Source: OCS116 sp051531935
Lineage (GTDB): Bacteria > Pseudomonadota > Alphaproteobacteria > Rhizobiales > OSC116
DNA length: 64,000 nucleotides
Direction: 5' to 3'
Assembly (NCBI GenBank): GCA_051531935.1
Contig: JAOPTR010000016.1
Coordinates: 62,001-126,000, forward strand
Part shown: piece after piece, positions 24,470 to 33,923 of the stretch
Position numbering within the stretch: position 1 is the stretch's first letter
Layout: each line of letters starts with the position of its first letter
Notes under the pieces: generated by a model
Told to the model about the DNA's origin: nothing
What the model saw: the letters and a program-made list of their open reading frames with translations, nothing else
The model's database searches: none
Translations under genes and position numbers: made by a program

Positions 24470-27189
24470 GAAGCCACCTCTTGCCACCAGTATTTAATTT
24501 CTTCTACTGTTAATTTATTGATTTCTGTAGTTTTAGAATTGTCGCAATAAATTGACAAAGCGTTCCTAAAGGCACGTGCGACGGGGCGGCTTTCTAAATT
24601 ATCAGACAAATCAATAGCCGATAAAATTAGCCGCCCCTCTCCTATTTGCGCCTCTGCCAATAGCACAAGATCACGATTTTTATTCCAATCGTCTATCACA
24701 TTAACAATGGGCGAAAATGGAACGCCTGAAATATCGCAGGCTCTTCGGGCAAAAGTAAGCTCCCACCAATGCCAATCAGAATGACAATCCGCAGGGAAAT
24801 TATCAAAAACAGGGTGTTCAATATTATTGAGCAAACCCAGTGTATGAGGCGCTTGCTCATCTGTCCAAAAGGTATTCCAAAATATTGATGTATGCCCAAG
24901 ATCTGAATTTGCTATCATTGTTTCTGGTGAGGGAGAAAAAACCATTGTTGCCCCGTCCTGAACCTGTTGAAGAATTTTGTCGTTCAGCTCGTGGACAATT
25001 TCGATTTTTGACACCAAGCTATCAGCAGGCATAACCCATATATTCCACCTGTTACAATATTCAGTATCATCAACCTTCACCTCCAATTCATATTTATTCG
25101 GCGTGGTCAGGTTTGTTGTTTCAACCTCAATATCGCCAACATTGTGTAGATAACCCGTTGCTAATTCTTCTATTTCAAATTCACCTTTTGCAAAGACCGT
25201 AGTTTCATTCTTCAGGCACCAGCTTATTGTGGTATTCTGTAAATCCTTGGGGCCAAATTGAGCGAGTTGTATTTTTGCTGACAGAACTTGGCCAGCTTCT
25301 AACACAAATTTATCAGTTCGAATTAACGGCACGATTGGTGCGCAAAACTCATTAAATGATTTTGCAGCGACATAAGGTTTAACATCCCAAAACGCGTCCA
25401 CCAAACCGACTAGAGCTGTTCCTTGGCCTGGGAAATCTTGCAACCCCAAAAGTTGTGTTCCTAACATGTTGGAGGTTCTCAGCGTGGCTTCCATTTCTTC
25501 TTTATATAATTGAGCTTGCAAAATACCACTATTGATAAAATAGTCGTGAGCTCTTGATATTAGGTTCTTTGCGATCAAATCCTCTTTTACCAATTTGTAA
25601 TTTCCTGCGTCTAAAACACCTGTATATTTTGAAATTTCATCTAAATTGGGAAAAGCGCACCATTGTCCAATTTCGTGGCTCAATAATGGCATTTCTTCAT
25701 TTTTTATGTGCTCTGACCAATCCGTTAGCGTTTCTAACGGGCGTGCATTGAGTCTGGAATTCAAACCTTCTAACCAAGCATGATTTCGAGGGCCTGGCTT
25801 GCTTGAATAATCAGCACGTTTTGTGGTTGGCCAACCCGATCCACCTGCATATATCCTGCGTTTATCAATGGCTTTCCACTTCGCAATGAACCGCTCTAAA
25901 AACGCATGCAATCCATCGCCATGCACTTCATTTCCAACGCAGAACATTATAAAGCTTGGATGATTTCCATAAGCATCTACAATTCGCTGTGCTTCTGCGT
26001 GAATATATCTATCTAAATTAGGATCTGCACCCAAGACTGGCCAAACAGGTGTTTCGACATGTAAATAAACCCCCATTTCATCTGCGACTTGAAATGCAGC
26101 TTCTGGTGGGCAATAGGAATGATATCTAACGTGATTAAGCCCGAAGTTTTTAACCGTTTGAAAAACCTTGCGCCAACCTTCTTGATTGGTTGGCGGATAA
26201 CCTGTTAATGGGAAAATGCAACAATCTAGAGTGCCACGTAAAAATATTGGTCTGCCATTGACGGTCACACGCTTACCGTCTTTTAGAATGTTACGTATTC
26301 CGAAGCTGAGTTTTTTTCTGGCTTGCAATGTTGAACCGCGATACCATTCTACGATTAAATTATGCATTACTGGGTTAAATTCATCCCACAGGCCCGCACT
26401 TGTCGGCAATTTAACGGCTATTTCAATTTCCGTAAAAGCGCTGTCTAAAATGAATTTGTGATGTATGGTCAGTTTTTGAGGCGCGGTATCTGAAACCGAG
26501 TTTGCCAATTCAAATGTGAGTATAAGCTCATCATCATTTTCTTTATGCCAATAGGTTGGAAAATTGATATCTGTGTCAAATGCATCCAACTCTACCTTGA
26601 TTTTTGCATTATGGTTGGGTGAAAAAACATCAACCTGAGTGATGGAAGCGCGGGACGATTCAATGCGCATATAGCCAATTACACCATTCCAATTGGTTTG
26701 TGTGTGATCTGTAGTTGCGTGAGCCACATCTGCCATTTTAGCTGAATCTCTCACGATGGCATCGCCTATCGCTTCAAAACGGCTATTATCAATCATCAAC
26801 ACTATTTTATGAGTTCCAGCACATAACTTGCCTATGAAAAGGCGGTTCTCAGTAGAAAGGCTATCATCTCGGCCGAGTTTATAGCCATCGATCCAAACAT
26901 TTAGTTCACCATGAACGCGCTCTAATGCCAAATGATGAAACATTTCTTCAGTTTTTGGACTGATTTCAAATTCACGTGAATACCAAGCTTTACCAACAAA
27001 GGGATGGCGACGAGTGAGGTGAGCCATTGATTTTGCCGTATTTAATGGCGTTTTATTGGCTTGATCTACACTGCCAGGCAGATCAATATTATCGTTCAGG
27101 TCTTTTAAATGCCAATCTTCTGCTTGACCGATATCATCTGGGTCTAGTGAAAAATTCCATTGGCCAGAAAGCAAAGTTTCCTTCAGCAT
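24466..27189 (-). CDS. Glycoside hydrolase family 2 enzyme (beta-galactosidase/glucuronidase-like)
   Basis: A 907-residue GH2 protein. An N-terminal jelly-roll (WYSREF near 69-74, GELNVWIDG near 94-102) and an immunoglobulin-like domain precede a TIM barrel. The barrel holds the acid/base E421 in FCVGNEVHG and the probable nucleophile E506 in LSHEIGQW. A C-terminal ~270-residue part is unassigned. There is no signal peptide, so it acts in the cytoplasm on imported glycosides. It lies between the binding-protein gene and the ATPase gene in one operon. The galactonate-type pathway genes around it favour a beta-galactoside substrate, but beta-glucuronides or other glycosides are possible. Confidence 0.85.
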   Translation of the reverse strand: MLKETLLSGQWNFSLDPDDIGQAEDWHLKDLNDNIDLPGSVDQANKTPLNTAKSMAHLTRRHPFVGKAWYSREFEISPKTEEMFHHLALERVHGELNVWIDGYKLGRDDSLSTENRLFIGKLCAGTHKIVLMIDNSRFEAIGDAIVRDSAKMADVAHATTDHTQTNWNGVIGYMRIESSRASITQVDVFSPNHNAKIKVELDAFDTDINFPTYWHKENDDELILTFELANSVSDTAPQKLTIHHKFILDSAFTEIEIAVKLPTSAGLWDEFNPVMHNLIVEWYRGSTLQARKKLSFGIRNILKDGKRVTVNGRPIFLRGTLDCCIFPLTGYPPTNQEGWRKVFQTVKNFGLNHVRYHSYCPPEAAFQVADEMGVYLHVETPVWPVLGADPNLDRYIHAEAQRIVDAYGNHPSFIMFCVGNEVHGDGLHAFLERFIAKWKAIDKRRIYAGGSGWPTTKRADYSSKPGPRNHAWLEGLNSRLNARPLETLTDWSEHIKNEEMPLLSHEIGQWCAFPNLDEISKYTGVLDAGNYKLVKEDLIAKNLISRAHDYFINSGILQAQLYKEEMEATLRTSNMLGTQLLGLQDFPGQGTALVGLVDAFWDVKPYVAAKSFNEFCAPIVPLIRTDKFVLEAGQVLSAKIQLAQFGPKDLQNTTISWCLKNETTVFAKGEFEIEELATGYLHNVGDIEVETTNLTTPNKYELEVKVDDTEYCNRWNIWVMPADSLVSKIEIVHELNDKILQQVQDGATMVFSPSPETMIANSDLGHTSIFWNTFWTDEQAPHTLGLLNNIEHPVFDNFPADCHSDWHWWELTFARRACDISGVPFSPIVNVIDDWNKNRDLVLLAEAQIGEGRLILSAIDLSDNLESRPVARAFRNALSIYCDNSKTTEINKLTVEEIKYWWQEVAS

Positions 27190-27261
27190 ATATTATTCCT
27201 GTCTGTCTTCAAATTTTGAAGGGCAAATGCCGAAACATCTGCCCCCGGGAGAAAATACCAA

Positions 27262-28548
27262 CTACATTTTAGCCATAATTTCAGCTTTCGCTGCGGCTAA
27301 ACCATCTTCGGCACTCATTATACCACGCGCAACATTGTTAATCGCGGTACCCATAGCAGTGGTTGCTACAGTATCTAGCTTGTTCAAAACAAAAGGAACC
27401 ATCTCGGCCTGAACAGGCGCAAATACAGTATTTACATTTTGACCAGCATAATATGGATCTTCAAAATTAATCCAATCTGTTTTACCTGCAGGTGTCCATG
27501 CTGGATAAAGATCATCATTTTGATACATTTGCTTCAAGCTTTCACTATCTGTCACCAGCCATTTAACAAATGCCCATGCGGCTTCTTTATTCTTAGAGGT
27601 TTCAAGAATACCAATATAATCGCCACCACCATTAAATGAGCGATTGCCATTAACCGCAGGTGCAGCTGCTACAGACCATTTACCGCCTTGATCGGCTGCA
27701 TATGCTCTTTTCAACAGACCGCCAAACCAGTTACCGTAAAGAACCGTTGCTAGTTGACCACGTTGGAAAGCGCCTTGCCATTCAGGTGACCAAGCTGCAA
27801 AAGGTGAAATCATGCCAGCATCAGCTGCCTTTTTCACATTTTTCAGCGCTTCCAAGAAAATAGGGTCGTCCAATAATAACTTGCCATCGGCATCAAAATA
27901 ACTAATGCCTTTTTGAGCCATCATCGCGCGCACAATTTCTTCACCATTGCCAATGACCCAACGTTCATTTGGCACGACGAGCTTACTGCCTTCGGTGATG
28001 AAAGCATCCCAATCGGCAAAAAGAGCTGCAACTTCTGTTGGGTCTGTTGGCAACCCAGCTTCCGCAAAAATATCATTGCGATAGAATAAACCGCCCGGCC
28101 CCGTATGTTTTGGTAAAGCTACAATTTTACCACTCGGCAGCGTGACGTTGGCCACTGTGAAAGGTGCAAAATCTTTCATCAATTCACCAGCATTGAATGG
28201 CGCGGTGTTTAGATCAACCCATTGAGGTCTCTCACGAAGAAGTGCTAACATGCCAATTTCTATCATCGCAACATCTGGCCCGCCGCCTGCTAGTAGGTTA
28301 CGTTGGATTGTATTTAGATATGCGTTATTCGCTTGTGGTATCCCCTGCACTTCTACTTTGATGTTGGGATAGGCTTTATTAAATGCGGGTAAAAGCGCCA
28401 CAAATGTTCGGTCATTATTTGGCCATGTTAAAACACTAATAGACCCCGAAATATCTGTATTTGGTTTTACCGTCTCTTCAGCTAGAGCTGGCATGGTAAC
28501 CATAGCTCCCAATACCAGTGCTGAAAGTCCTTTAATCCATTTTTTCAT
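27262..28548 (-). CDS. CUT1 ABC transporter sugar-binding protein
   Basis: A 428-residue extracellular binding protein. It has a signal peptide with cleavage after PALA (residue ~23), then SISVLTWPNNDRTF and a typical MalE-like fold with GGGPDVAMIE and FYRNDIFAEAGLP. AGGAG lies upstream of the start. It delivers an oligosaccharide or glycoside to the two permeases encoded upstream in the same operon. Its place third in the operon, ahead of the glycosidase, ties the imported sugar to the GH2 substrate. Confidence 0.9.
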   Translation of the reverse strand: MKKWIKGLSALVLGAMVTMPALAEETVKPNTDISGSISVLTWPNNDRTFVALLPAFNKAYPNIKVEVQGIPQANNAYLNTIQRNLLAGGGPDVAMIEIGMLALLRERPQWVDLNTAPFNAGELMKDFAPFTVANVTLPSGKIVALPKHTGPGGLFYRNDIFAEAGLPTDPTEVAALFADWDAFITEGSKLVVPNERWVIGNGEEIVRAMMAQKGISYFDADGKLLLDDPIFLEALKNVKKAADAGMISPFAAWSPEWQGAFQRGQLATVLYGNWFGGLLKRAYAADQGGKWSVAAAPAVNGNRSFNGGGDYIGILETSKNKEAAWAFVKWLVTDSESLKQMYQNDDLYPAWTPAGKTDWINFEDPYYAGQNVNTVFAPVQAEMVPFVLNKLDTVATTAMGTAINNVARGIMSAEDGLAAAKAEIMAKM

Positions 28549-28623
28549 CTTAATCTCCTCCTTTTTTAGATTTTTATAGGCCGCAATAAACGACCCTCCC
28601 TTAGCCTAGGCTTTGAAACCTAG

Positions 28624-29466
28624 TCATTTAACAGCGCCTGACGTCAACCCCGCGATAAATTGTCGGCTCAGCAGCGCAAATAAAATAAATACTGGAACAA
28701 GCCCCATTAGTGTCGCAAGCATGACCGCTGGCATGTCTGAATAATGTGTGGTGGCTAGAGTGGTCAGCGCCAATGGCACTGTGAATTTTGTGCCATCGCC
28801 TAATATGACAAGTGGTAATTGAAAATCATTCCATGTTCCAATCAAAGTCCATACCGCCAATGCAGCTAGGCCAGGTCGGATGATAGGCACAACAATGTAG
28901 AAAAATGTTGCAATGCCCTTTGAACCGTCCATTTCGGCGGCTTCATATAGCTCTTTAGGTACGGTTGAACCAATATAAGTATACATCCAAACCACACCAA
29001 AACCCGATGCAAGAGCAGGCACTATTAATGGCCAAAATGTATTTAGCCATCCCATCCAACTCATTTGTAAAAAGAACGGAATTAAAGCCAATGATGGTGG
29101 AAAAAACAAAGTTGCAAATGTCACTGCAAGTAGGAATTTATGCCCTGGTGCGCCTTTGTATCTCGCAAAACCATAGCCAGCCAACGCACTTACCAAAACC
29201 AAGCCAAGAGTTTTTGGCAATGCCACAATTAGGCTATTGATTATGGGGCGGAACGGTGGAAAAACATTTGCAATATTGTGATAATTTTGAACAAGGTTAT
29301 CACCAAACCAGATGGGAGGTGGAAACTTGAACACTTCTGATAATGTGTGAGTGGCGAAAACACTTGTCCAATAAATTGGCAAGACAAAAAAAACAGATAA
29401 CAGCGCGATCAAAAATGTGACAATGAGTGTGAAACGACGTTCAGGGTTGGTAAAAAGTGCCTTCAT
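28624..29466 (-). CDS. CUT1 ABC permease (MalG type)
   Basis: A 280-residue integral membrane protein with about six TM helices. The cytoplasmic EAA loop is YEAAEMDGSKGIATFFYIVV, and the C-terminal FIAGLTSGAVK tail is typical of MalG-type subunits. Its start overlaps the stop of the MalF-type gene by four bases (29463-29466), so the two are translationally coupled. It forms the channel with that partner. Confidence 0.92.
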   Translation of the reverse strand: MKALFTNPERRFTLIVTFLIALLSVFFVLPIYWTSVFATHTLSEVFKFPPPIWFGDNLVQNYHNIANVFPPFRPIINSLIVALPKTLGLVLVSALAGYGFARYKGAPGHKFLLAVTFATLFFPPSLALIPFFLQMSWMGWLNTFWPLIVPALASGFGVVWMYTYIGSTVPKELYEAAEMDGSKGIATFFYIVVPIIRPGLAALAVWTLIGTWNDFQLPLVILGDGTKFTVPLALTTLATTHYSDMPAVMLATLMGLVPVFILFALLSRQFIAGLTSGAVK

Positions 29467-30383
29467 GACCCTGCTCCATTGTCATCTTTTTGAGACCAAG
29501 AGCGATATACAACCGTGAAGATTACGACCGCAGCAAAAATATACCAAGAAACTGCAGAGCCAACGCCGAAGTTAAATTGACCAAAAGCCGTGGCATATAG
29601 ATACATACCCAGAGTGGTGGTTGCATTATTTGTACCGCCAAGTCCCTGAGTTAAAACATACGGTTCATCGAACATTTGCAACCCACCCAAAGTTGCTGTC
29701 ATTATTGAAAACGCCAATGCGGGTGCTAGAAGAGGCAGGGTGATGCCTGTGAATGTTGACCAACGGCCAACACCGTCCATCCGCGCGGCTTCATAAACAT
29801 CACGTGGGATTGCCTGCAGACCTGCTAGAAAAATAATTATATACCAACCTGTCCAACGCCAAACCACTAACACCACCACTAGAGGTTTAATCCAGAACTC
29901 AGAACCAAGCCAATCAAAATAACTTGGAGTGCCAGAAGCTGCCCCAACCAACATGTTTATGATGCCGCCATTTGATGAGAAAAAAACCCGAAGAATGATA
30001 GCCGCGATTGCGGGTGCCACTAAGAGCGGTAGTAAGAACACCATTCGAAAATAGGTTTTACCAATCTTCACATATTCATTTATTAAAACCGACAGGCCTA
30101 AAGCAAGACTGATGGTTATGAGTGTCGACCAAAACCATAATGAAATAGTGTTGAGAATCGCTTTTTGAAAAACTGGATCTTTTAAGGCGCGAATATAATT
30201 GTCAAAACCAACAAATTTTGGGGCGCTAAAACCATCCCACTCATTGAACCCGAGGTAAAATGAAAAAACCACAGGAAAAAGTGAAAACACAATAAATATT
30301 ATAAAAAATGGAGCAATCGACATATAAAAAGTACGATTTCTGTGTATATGCGCCAAGCCATTATTTGTTTTAAAACCAACCAA
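29463..30383 (-). CDS. CUT1 ABC permease (MalF type)
   Basis: A 306-residue membrane protein, first gene of the seven-gene operon. It begins at TTG 30383, with AAAGGA seven bases upstream. The EAA loop is YEAARMDGVGRWSTFTGITL. About six TM helices are visible, the first at residues 20-42. Upstream lies the divergent regulatory region with an AATCATCTGAT box at 30412 that would cover this operon's promoter. Confidence 0.92.
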   Translation of the reverse strand: MVGFKTNNGLAHIHRNRTFYMSIAPFFIIFIVFSLFPVVFSFYLGFNEWDGFSAPKFVGFDNYIRALKDPVFQKAILNTISLWFWSTLITISLALGLSVLINEYVKIGKTYFRMVFLLPLLVAPAIAAIILRVFFSSNGGIINMLVGAASGTPSYFDWLGSEFWIKPLVVVLVVWRWTGWYIIIFLAGLQAIPRDVYEAARMDGVGRWSTFTGITLPLLAPALAFSIMTATLGGLQMFDEPYVLTQGLGGTNNATTTLGMYLYATAFGQFNFGVGSAVSWYIFAAVVIFTVVYRSWSQKDDNGAGS

Positions 30384-30411
30384 AACGGAATCCTTTTAAC
30401 TATTTCAATTC

Positions 30412-30498
30412 AATCATCTGATGTTTAAATGTGCAAGTCAAGCAAAAAATAGGGGTTGACCTCGAGCATATTAAGATAATATATTTAATCATCTGATT
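30412..30498. promoter_or_regulatory. Divergent promoter region with two AATCATCTGAT operator boxes
   Basis: Boxes AATCATCTGAT at 30412-30422 and AATCATCTGATT at 30487-30498 have palindromic AATCA/TGATT arms. For the plus strand, TTGACC (30456-30461) and TATATT (30480-30485) are 18 bases apart and box 2 covers the start point. For the minus strand, TTGACT (complement of 30436-30441) precedes box 1. The FCD GntR regulator encoded at 32521 is the natural candidate to bind both. Confidence 0.7.
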
Positions 30499-30511
30499 AT
30501 TGGAGGATATT

Positions 30512-31684
30512 TTGAAAATTACCGCGATGACTACATTTGTTGTAAATGCCGAAATGCGAAACTGGGTTTTCGTTAAAGTGGAAACTGATGTTCCCGGCTT
30601 ATTTGGGTGGGGTGAAGCGACGCTGGAGTGGAAAACTCGCGCCGTTGTTGGAGCTGTTGAAGATTTAGCACCTCTGCTTATTGGCCGAGACCCACGAGAC
30701 ATTGAACAAGCTTTTAGAGTGATGAACAAGCAGTCTTTTTGGCGCCCAGGGGCGATTTGCATGAGCGCAATCTCTGGCATTGAGTTGGCGTTATGGGATA
30801 TATTAGGCAAGCACTTAGAGGTGCCCGTTTGGCGCTTACTTGGAGGTAAAGTGCGTGATAAAGTGTCTGTATACACCCATTTGGGAATGGGTGATATGCG
30901 TGCGGTATATGAAACCGATAACGCAAACTCTATGGTTGAGCGTGCATTGGAAGTCGTTGAAGCAGGTTACAAAGCTTTCAAAGCCGTCATAATACCTTAT
31001 ACTCATTACCATGCCACACTGAGCGACATTGATCATGTTGCAGATATGATGAATGCCATGCGAAAAGCTGTTGGCGATGAGATTGAGATTATGATTGATT
31101 TCCATGGAAGACCCGCATCAGCTGGTGCGGCGCTTCAATATATAAAGGCTCTAGAACCTGGTAGGCCGATGTTTGTCGAAGAACCTGTACCGCCAAATGA
31201 CTTCAATAATTTAAAAAAACTTGCCTCCCTTACCAATATACCGCTAGCATCTGGAGAGCGGCTTATTACCAATACAGATTTCGATGCGCTTTACGCAACG
31301 GGGGCGATTGATATTGTGCAGCCAGACATTTGTCATTGCGGAGGGTTATTGCAAGCTAAAAAAATAGCCGCTCAAGCTGAAACTTTGGGAATTGGAGTTG
31401 CACCGCACAACCCATTGGGGCCGATAGCTGGCGCTGCTGCTTTGCACTTTGCCATTTCGACACCAAACCATATGATTCAAGAAGAAATGGTTGGTGCGGT
31501 GCCGTGGTATTTTGATGTTGTACAAGGGCCAATAAAACGAATTGATGGATTTTGGCAAATACCTGAGGCACATGGGCTTGGCATAACGGTTAATGAGGAA
31601 GAGTGTGCGAAACACCCATTTAAGCAAGAAATTATGCACACCCAAAACGCCGTTACAGAAGATGGAACAATTGTAGATTGGTAA
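30512..31684 (+). CDS. Sugar-acid dehydratase, enolase superfamily (galactonate dehydratase-like)
   Basis: About 390 residues of the mandelate racemase/enolase superfamily. I take TTG 30512 as start, because GGAGG lies five bases before it. The enzyme pattern is of the DgoD type: FVKVETDVPGLFGWGEA at the N-terminus, IMIDFHGRP (metal Asp and catalytic His), VEEPVPP and ASGERL (metal ligands), IDIVQPDICHCGG, and APHNPLGPIA with the second catalytic His. It would dehydrate a hexonate such as D-galactonate to a 2-keto-3-deoxy acid for the kinase at 22466. Substrate assignment rests on resemblance and context. Confidence 0.82.
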   Translation: MKITAMTTFVVNAEMRNWVFVKVETDVPGLFGWGEATLEWKTRAVVGAVEDLAPLLIGRDPRDIEQAFRVMNKQSFWRPGAICMSAISGIELALWDILGKHLEVPVWRLLGGKVRDKVSVYTHLGMGDMRAVYETDNANSMVERALEVVEAGYKAFKAVIIPYTHYHATLSDIDHVADMMNAMRKAVGDEIEIMIDFHGRPASAGAALQYIKALEPGRPMFVEEPVPPNDFNNLKKLASLTNIPLASGERLITNTDFDALYATGAIDIVQPDICHCGGLLQAKKIAAQAETLGIGVAPHNPLGPIAGAAALHFAISTPNHMIQEEMVGAVPWYFDVVQGPIKRIDGFWQIPEAHGLGITVNEEECAKHPFKQEIMHTQNAVTEDGTIVDW

Positions 31685-31697
31685 ACTGGAGACATTG

Positions 31698-32459
31698 ATG
31701 CGACTAAAGAACAAAATAGCCATTATTACTGGTGCAGGCAGAGGTATTGGAGCTGCAATCGCTTGTGCATTTATACGCGAAGGCGCCACAGTAATCATTG
31801 CAGAACTTGAAGAAAAATTGGGGCAAGCGGTTGCTGACGAACTTGGAGAAAACGCTTTATTTTATCAGACAGATATTACTAATAATGATACAATCGAAAA
31901 CCTAACTAAATGGGTTTTAAAAACCTTTGGGCAAATTGATGTTCTTGTAAATAATGCTGGTGTGAATGTTTTTCATGAGCCATTAGACACTACGGATGAG
32001 ATTTGGCAACGCTGCATGGCTGTCGACCTAGAAGGTGCGTGGCGTATGTGCCGCGCTACACTGCCCGCCATGCGCAAGCAAAAATCTGGGGCAATAATTA
32101 ACATTGCCTCGTCACATAGCTTCACCATCATTCCCAAAAGCTTCCCCTACCCAGTTGCAAAGCATGGGTTAATTGGTTTAACTCGCGCCTTAGGCATTGA
32201 ATATGCAAGCGAAAACATTCGAGTTAATGCGATTGCCCCTGGATATATTGAGACTCAATTAGCCATTGACTATTGGGAAGAATTTAACGACCCACAAGCG
32301 GCGCGACAACAAACATATGATTTACACCCACCTAAAAGAATTGGCCAACCTGAAGAAGTTGCGATGACGGCTGTGTTTCTAGCAAGTGACGAAGCGCCTT
32401 TCATCAATGCAGAATGCATTAACATTGATGGCGGGCGCTCTGTCCTTTATCATGAATAA
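31698..32459 (+). CDS. SDR-family sugar dehydrogenase candidate
   Basis: A 253-residue classical short-chain dehydrogenase. The cofactor site is TGAGRGIGAA, with NNAG and the active-site Ser (ASSHS) followed by Y-x3-K in YPVAKHG. E in IIAELEE after strand 2 suggests an NAD preference. The start is ATG 31698, with GGAG upstream. It is 13 bases after the dehydratase gene, so it probably oxidises the free sugar (for example galactose) to its lactone, the step before dehydration. A lactonase is not encoded nearby. Confidence 0.78.
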   Translation: MRLKNKIAIITGAGRGIGAAIACAFIREGATVIIAELEEKLGQAVADELGENALFYQTDITNNDTIENLTKWVLKTFGQIDVLVNNAGVNVFHEPLDTTDEIWQRCMAVDLEGAWRMCRATLPAMRKQKSGAIINIASSHSFTIIPKSFPYPVAKHGLIGLTRALGIEYASENIRVNAIAPGYIETQLAIDYWEEFNDPQAARQQTYDLHPPKRIGQPEEVAMTAVFLASDEAPFINAECINIDGGRSVLYHE

Positions 32460-32520
32460 TCATTGAACCAAGGCCACCGCACTGATAGGCTCAATACAAA
32501 TCGTTTCTAAAGGCATTTAT

Positions 32521-33258
32521 GTGACTAATGAATCAAAAACCAAAACATTGGTAAAACCTCGTGTGCACCACAAAGTTGTAAAAAAGCTTGCCCAGATGAT
32601 TTTAAGTCGAGAATTTGAACCGGGAACTTATTTTCCGCCAGAACCTGATCTTTGTACGCAACTGAAAGTTAGCCGCAGCGCTTTACGTGAAGCTGTTAAG
32701 GTACTTGGAAGCAAAGGTATGGTTGTCACACGCCCACGCACGGGCACCATGATACAACCCCGTGATGACTGGAATTTACTGGACGCTGACCTACTCACAT
32801 GGTCAATAGATTTGGAACCTAGCGCTGATTTGGTGCTTAGTCTTATTGAAGCCCGTCAAGTTATTGAGCCAGCGGCGGCTCGGTTTGCGGCTTTACGTGC
32901 CACACCTGAAGACATCGCACGAATGGACAATGCATTTAATCAGATGAGTGAAGCAAAAGATTTAAAGGATTTCACGACCTTTAATGAAGCTGATATAGAG
33001 TTTCATTCTGCATTGCTTCGAGCTAGCCATAACATCGTTTTCAAACAATTATCAAACACTATCGGCGCTGCACTTGCCTATTCATTTCGAATAACAACGC
33101 AACGTGCAAGAGACCCAGGTGCTTCATTACCTAATCATGGCGAAGTTATAGAACGCATACGCGCTAGAGATAGTGAAGGCGCCTACGATTCAATGGCACG
33201 GTTACTAAATATCGCTGTGGTCGACTTGGGACTAACACAGTTTCAAGATCCAAAATAG
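32521..33258 (+). CDS. GntR-family regulator, FCD (FadR) subfamily
   Basis: A 245-residue regulator. GTG 32521 is the start, with AAAGG seven bases upstream. The N-terminal winged helix has FPPEPDLCTQLKVSRSALRE and a wing TRPRTGTMI; the C-terminal FCD domain has EADIEFHSALL and LPNHGEVIERI with metal-binding-type His residues. FCD regulators commonly control sugar-acid pathways (DgoR, UxuR, LldR relatives). It follows the SDR gene by 61 bases in the same direction and probably binds the AATCATCTGAT boxes at 30412-30498. Confidence 0.85.
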   Translation: MTNESKTKTLVKPRVHHKVVKKLAQMILSREFEPGTYFPPEPDLCTQLKVSRSALREAVKVLGSKGMVVTRPRTGTMIQPRDDWNLLDADLLTWSIDLEPSADLVLSLIEARQVIEPAAARFAALRATPEDIARMDNAFNQMSEAKDLKDFTTFNEADIEFHSALLRASHNIVFKQLSNTIGAALAYSFRITTQRARDPGASLPNHGEVIERIRARDSEGAYDSMARLLNIAVVDLGLTQFQDPK

Positions 33259-33923
33259 ATGTTGATTTTTAAAAACCAAAGGTAATTGCCCCCTACTCTC
33301 GTTAGTTTAAAATAAACTTGATTTCCCACATATGAATATTCGTATTAGTTGAATACGAAAGGTCAATTTTAAACGCCAATTACCCATCTAAGTAGCTCAC
33401 TTTTGCATGCCATTTCACAACATTCCTAATAAGTGGTGAATTGCGTTACTTTAAAAGCACTACATACCCCAAAAACCCGCAATATAACTCAATTGTTAAT
33501 GCATAAAACAGTCCCCTAACCAGCACCATTACGAGGTCAAGGACTTATAGCTATGCAGCACTAATTATTGACTTTTTTTGAGGTTTTCTGCGAGTTACAG
33601 AGAATAAACAGGTTCTGGGGGGGGGAGGACAAAGGGTCATCAAATAATTTTTATCTGGTAAGACGTTGAATTTTTGGCAAAATTCCCGTTCCTTGTAATA
33701 GATCATTAGTGAGACAAAACTCGTATTTCCTTTACCAAATCTAAAAGCGGATTTGATGCTTGGCTCGCAATTGGACAATGGCTGAAGTATTCTAGAAAAA
33801 TTCTCTTGCAACTATTTAAAATACCATCAGTTATTCGCTTACCATGCCGGACTAAAGATTATACCAATAAGCAGCTAAATCTTTACCGCGACACCCTTGA
33901 ACAAATCCCCCACCAATGGGAGA
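33259..33923. other. Intergenic region with a MITE fragment and decayed sequence
   Basis: Apart from the MITE right-end fragment (33361-33419) there is a run of nine G (33617-33625) in otherwise AT-rich DNA, and minus-strand open sequence (33551-33811) that I cannot assign to a family and do not trust as a gene. On the plus strand, about 33840-33950 could be a worn gene tail. No promoter is called. Confidence 0.45.
33361..33419. mobile_element. MITE-like element, right-end fragment
   Basis: GGTCAATTTTAAACGCCAAT, TACCCATCTAAG and CACTTTTGCATGCCATTTCA match the right end of the ~185-bp elements at 3924 and 8017. The left half is absent. Confidence 0.7.

Noticed and set aside
33551..33811. 86-codon minus-strand ORF as a gene
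   Set aside because: No family resemblance, no good ribosome site, and it runs through the G9 tract.
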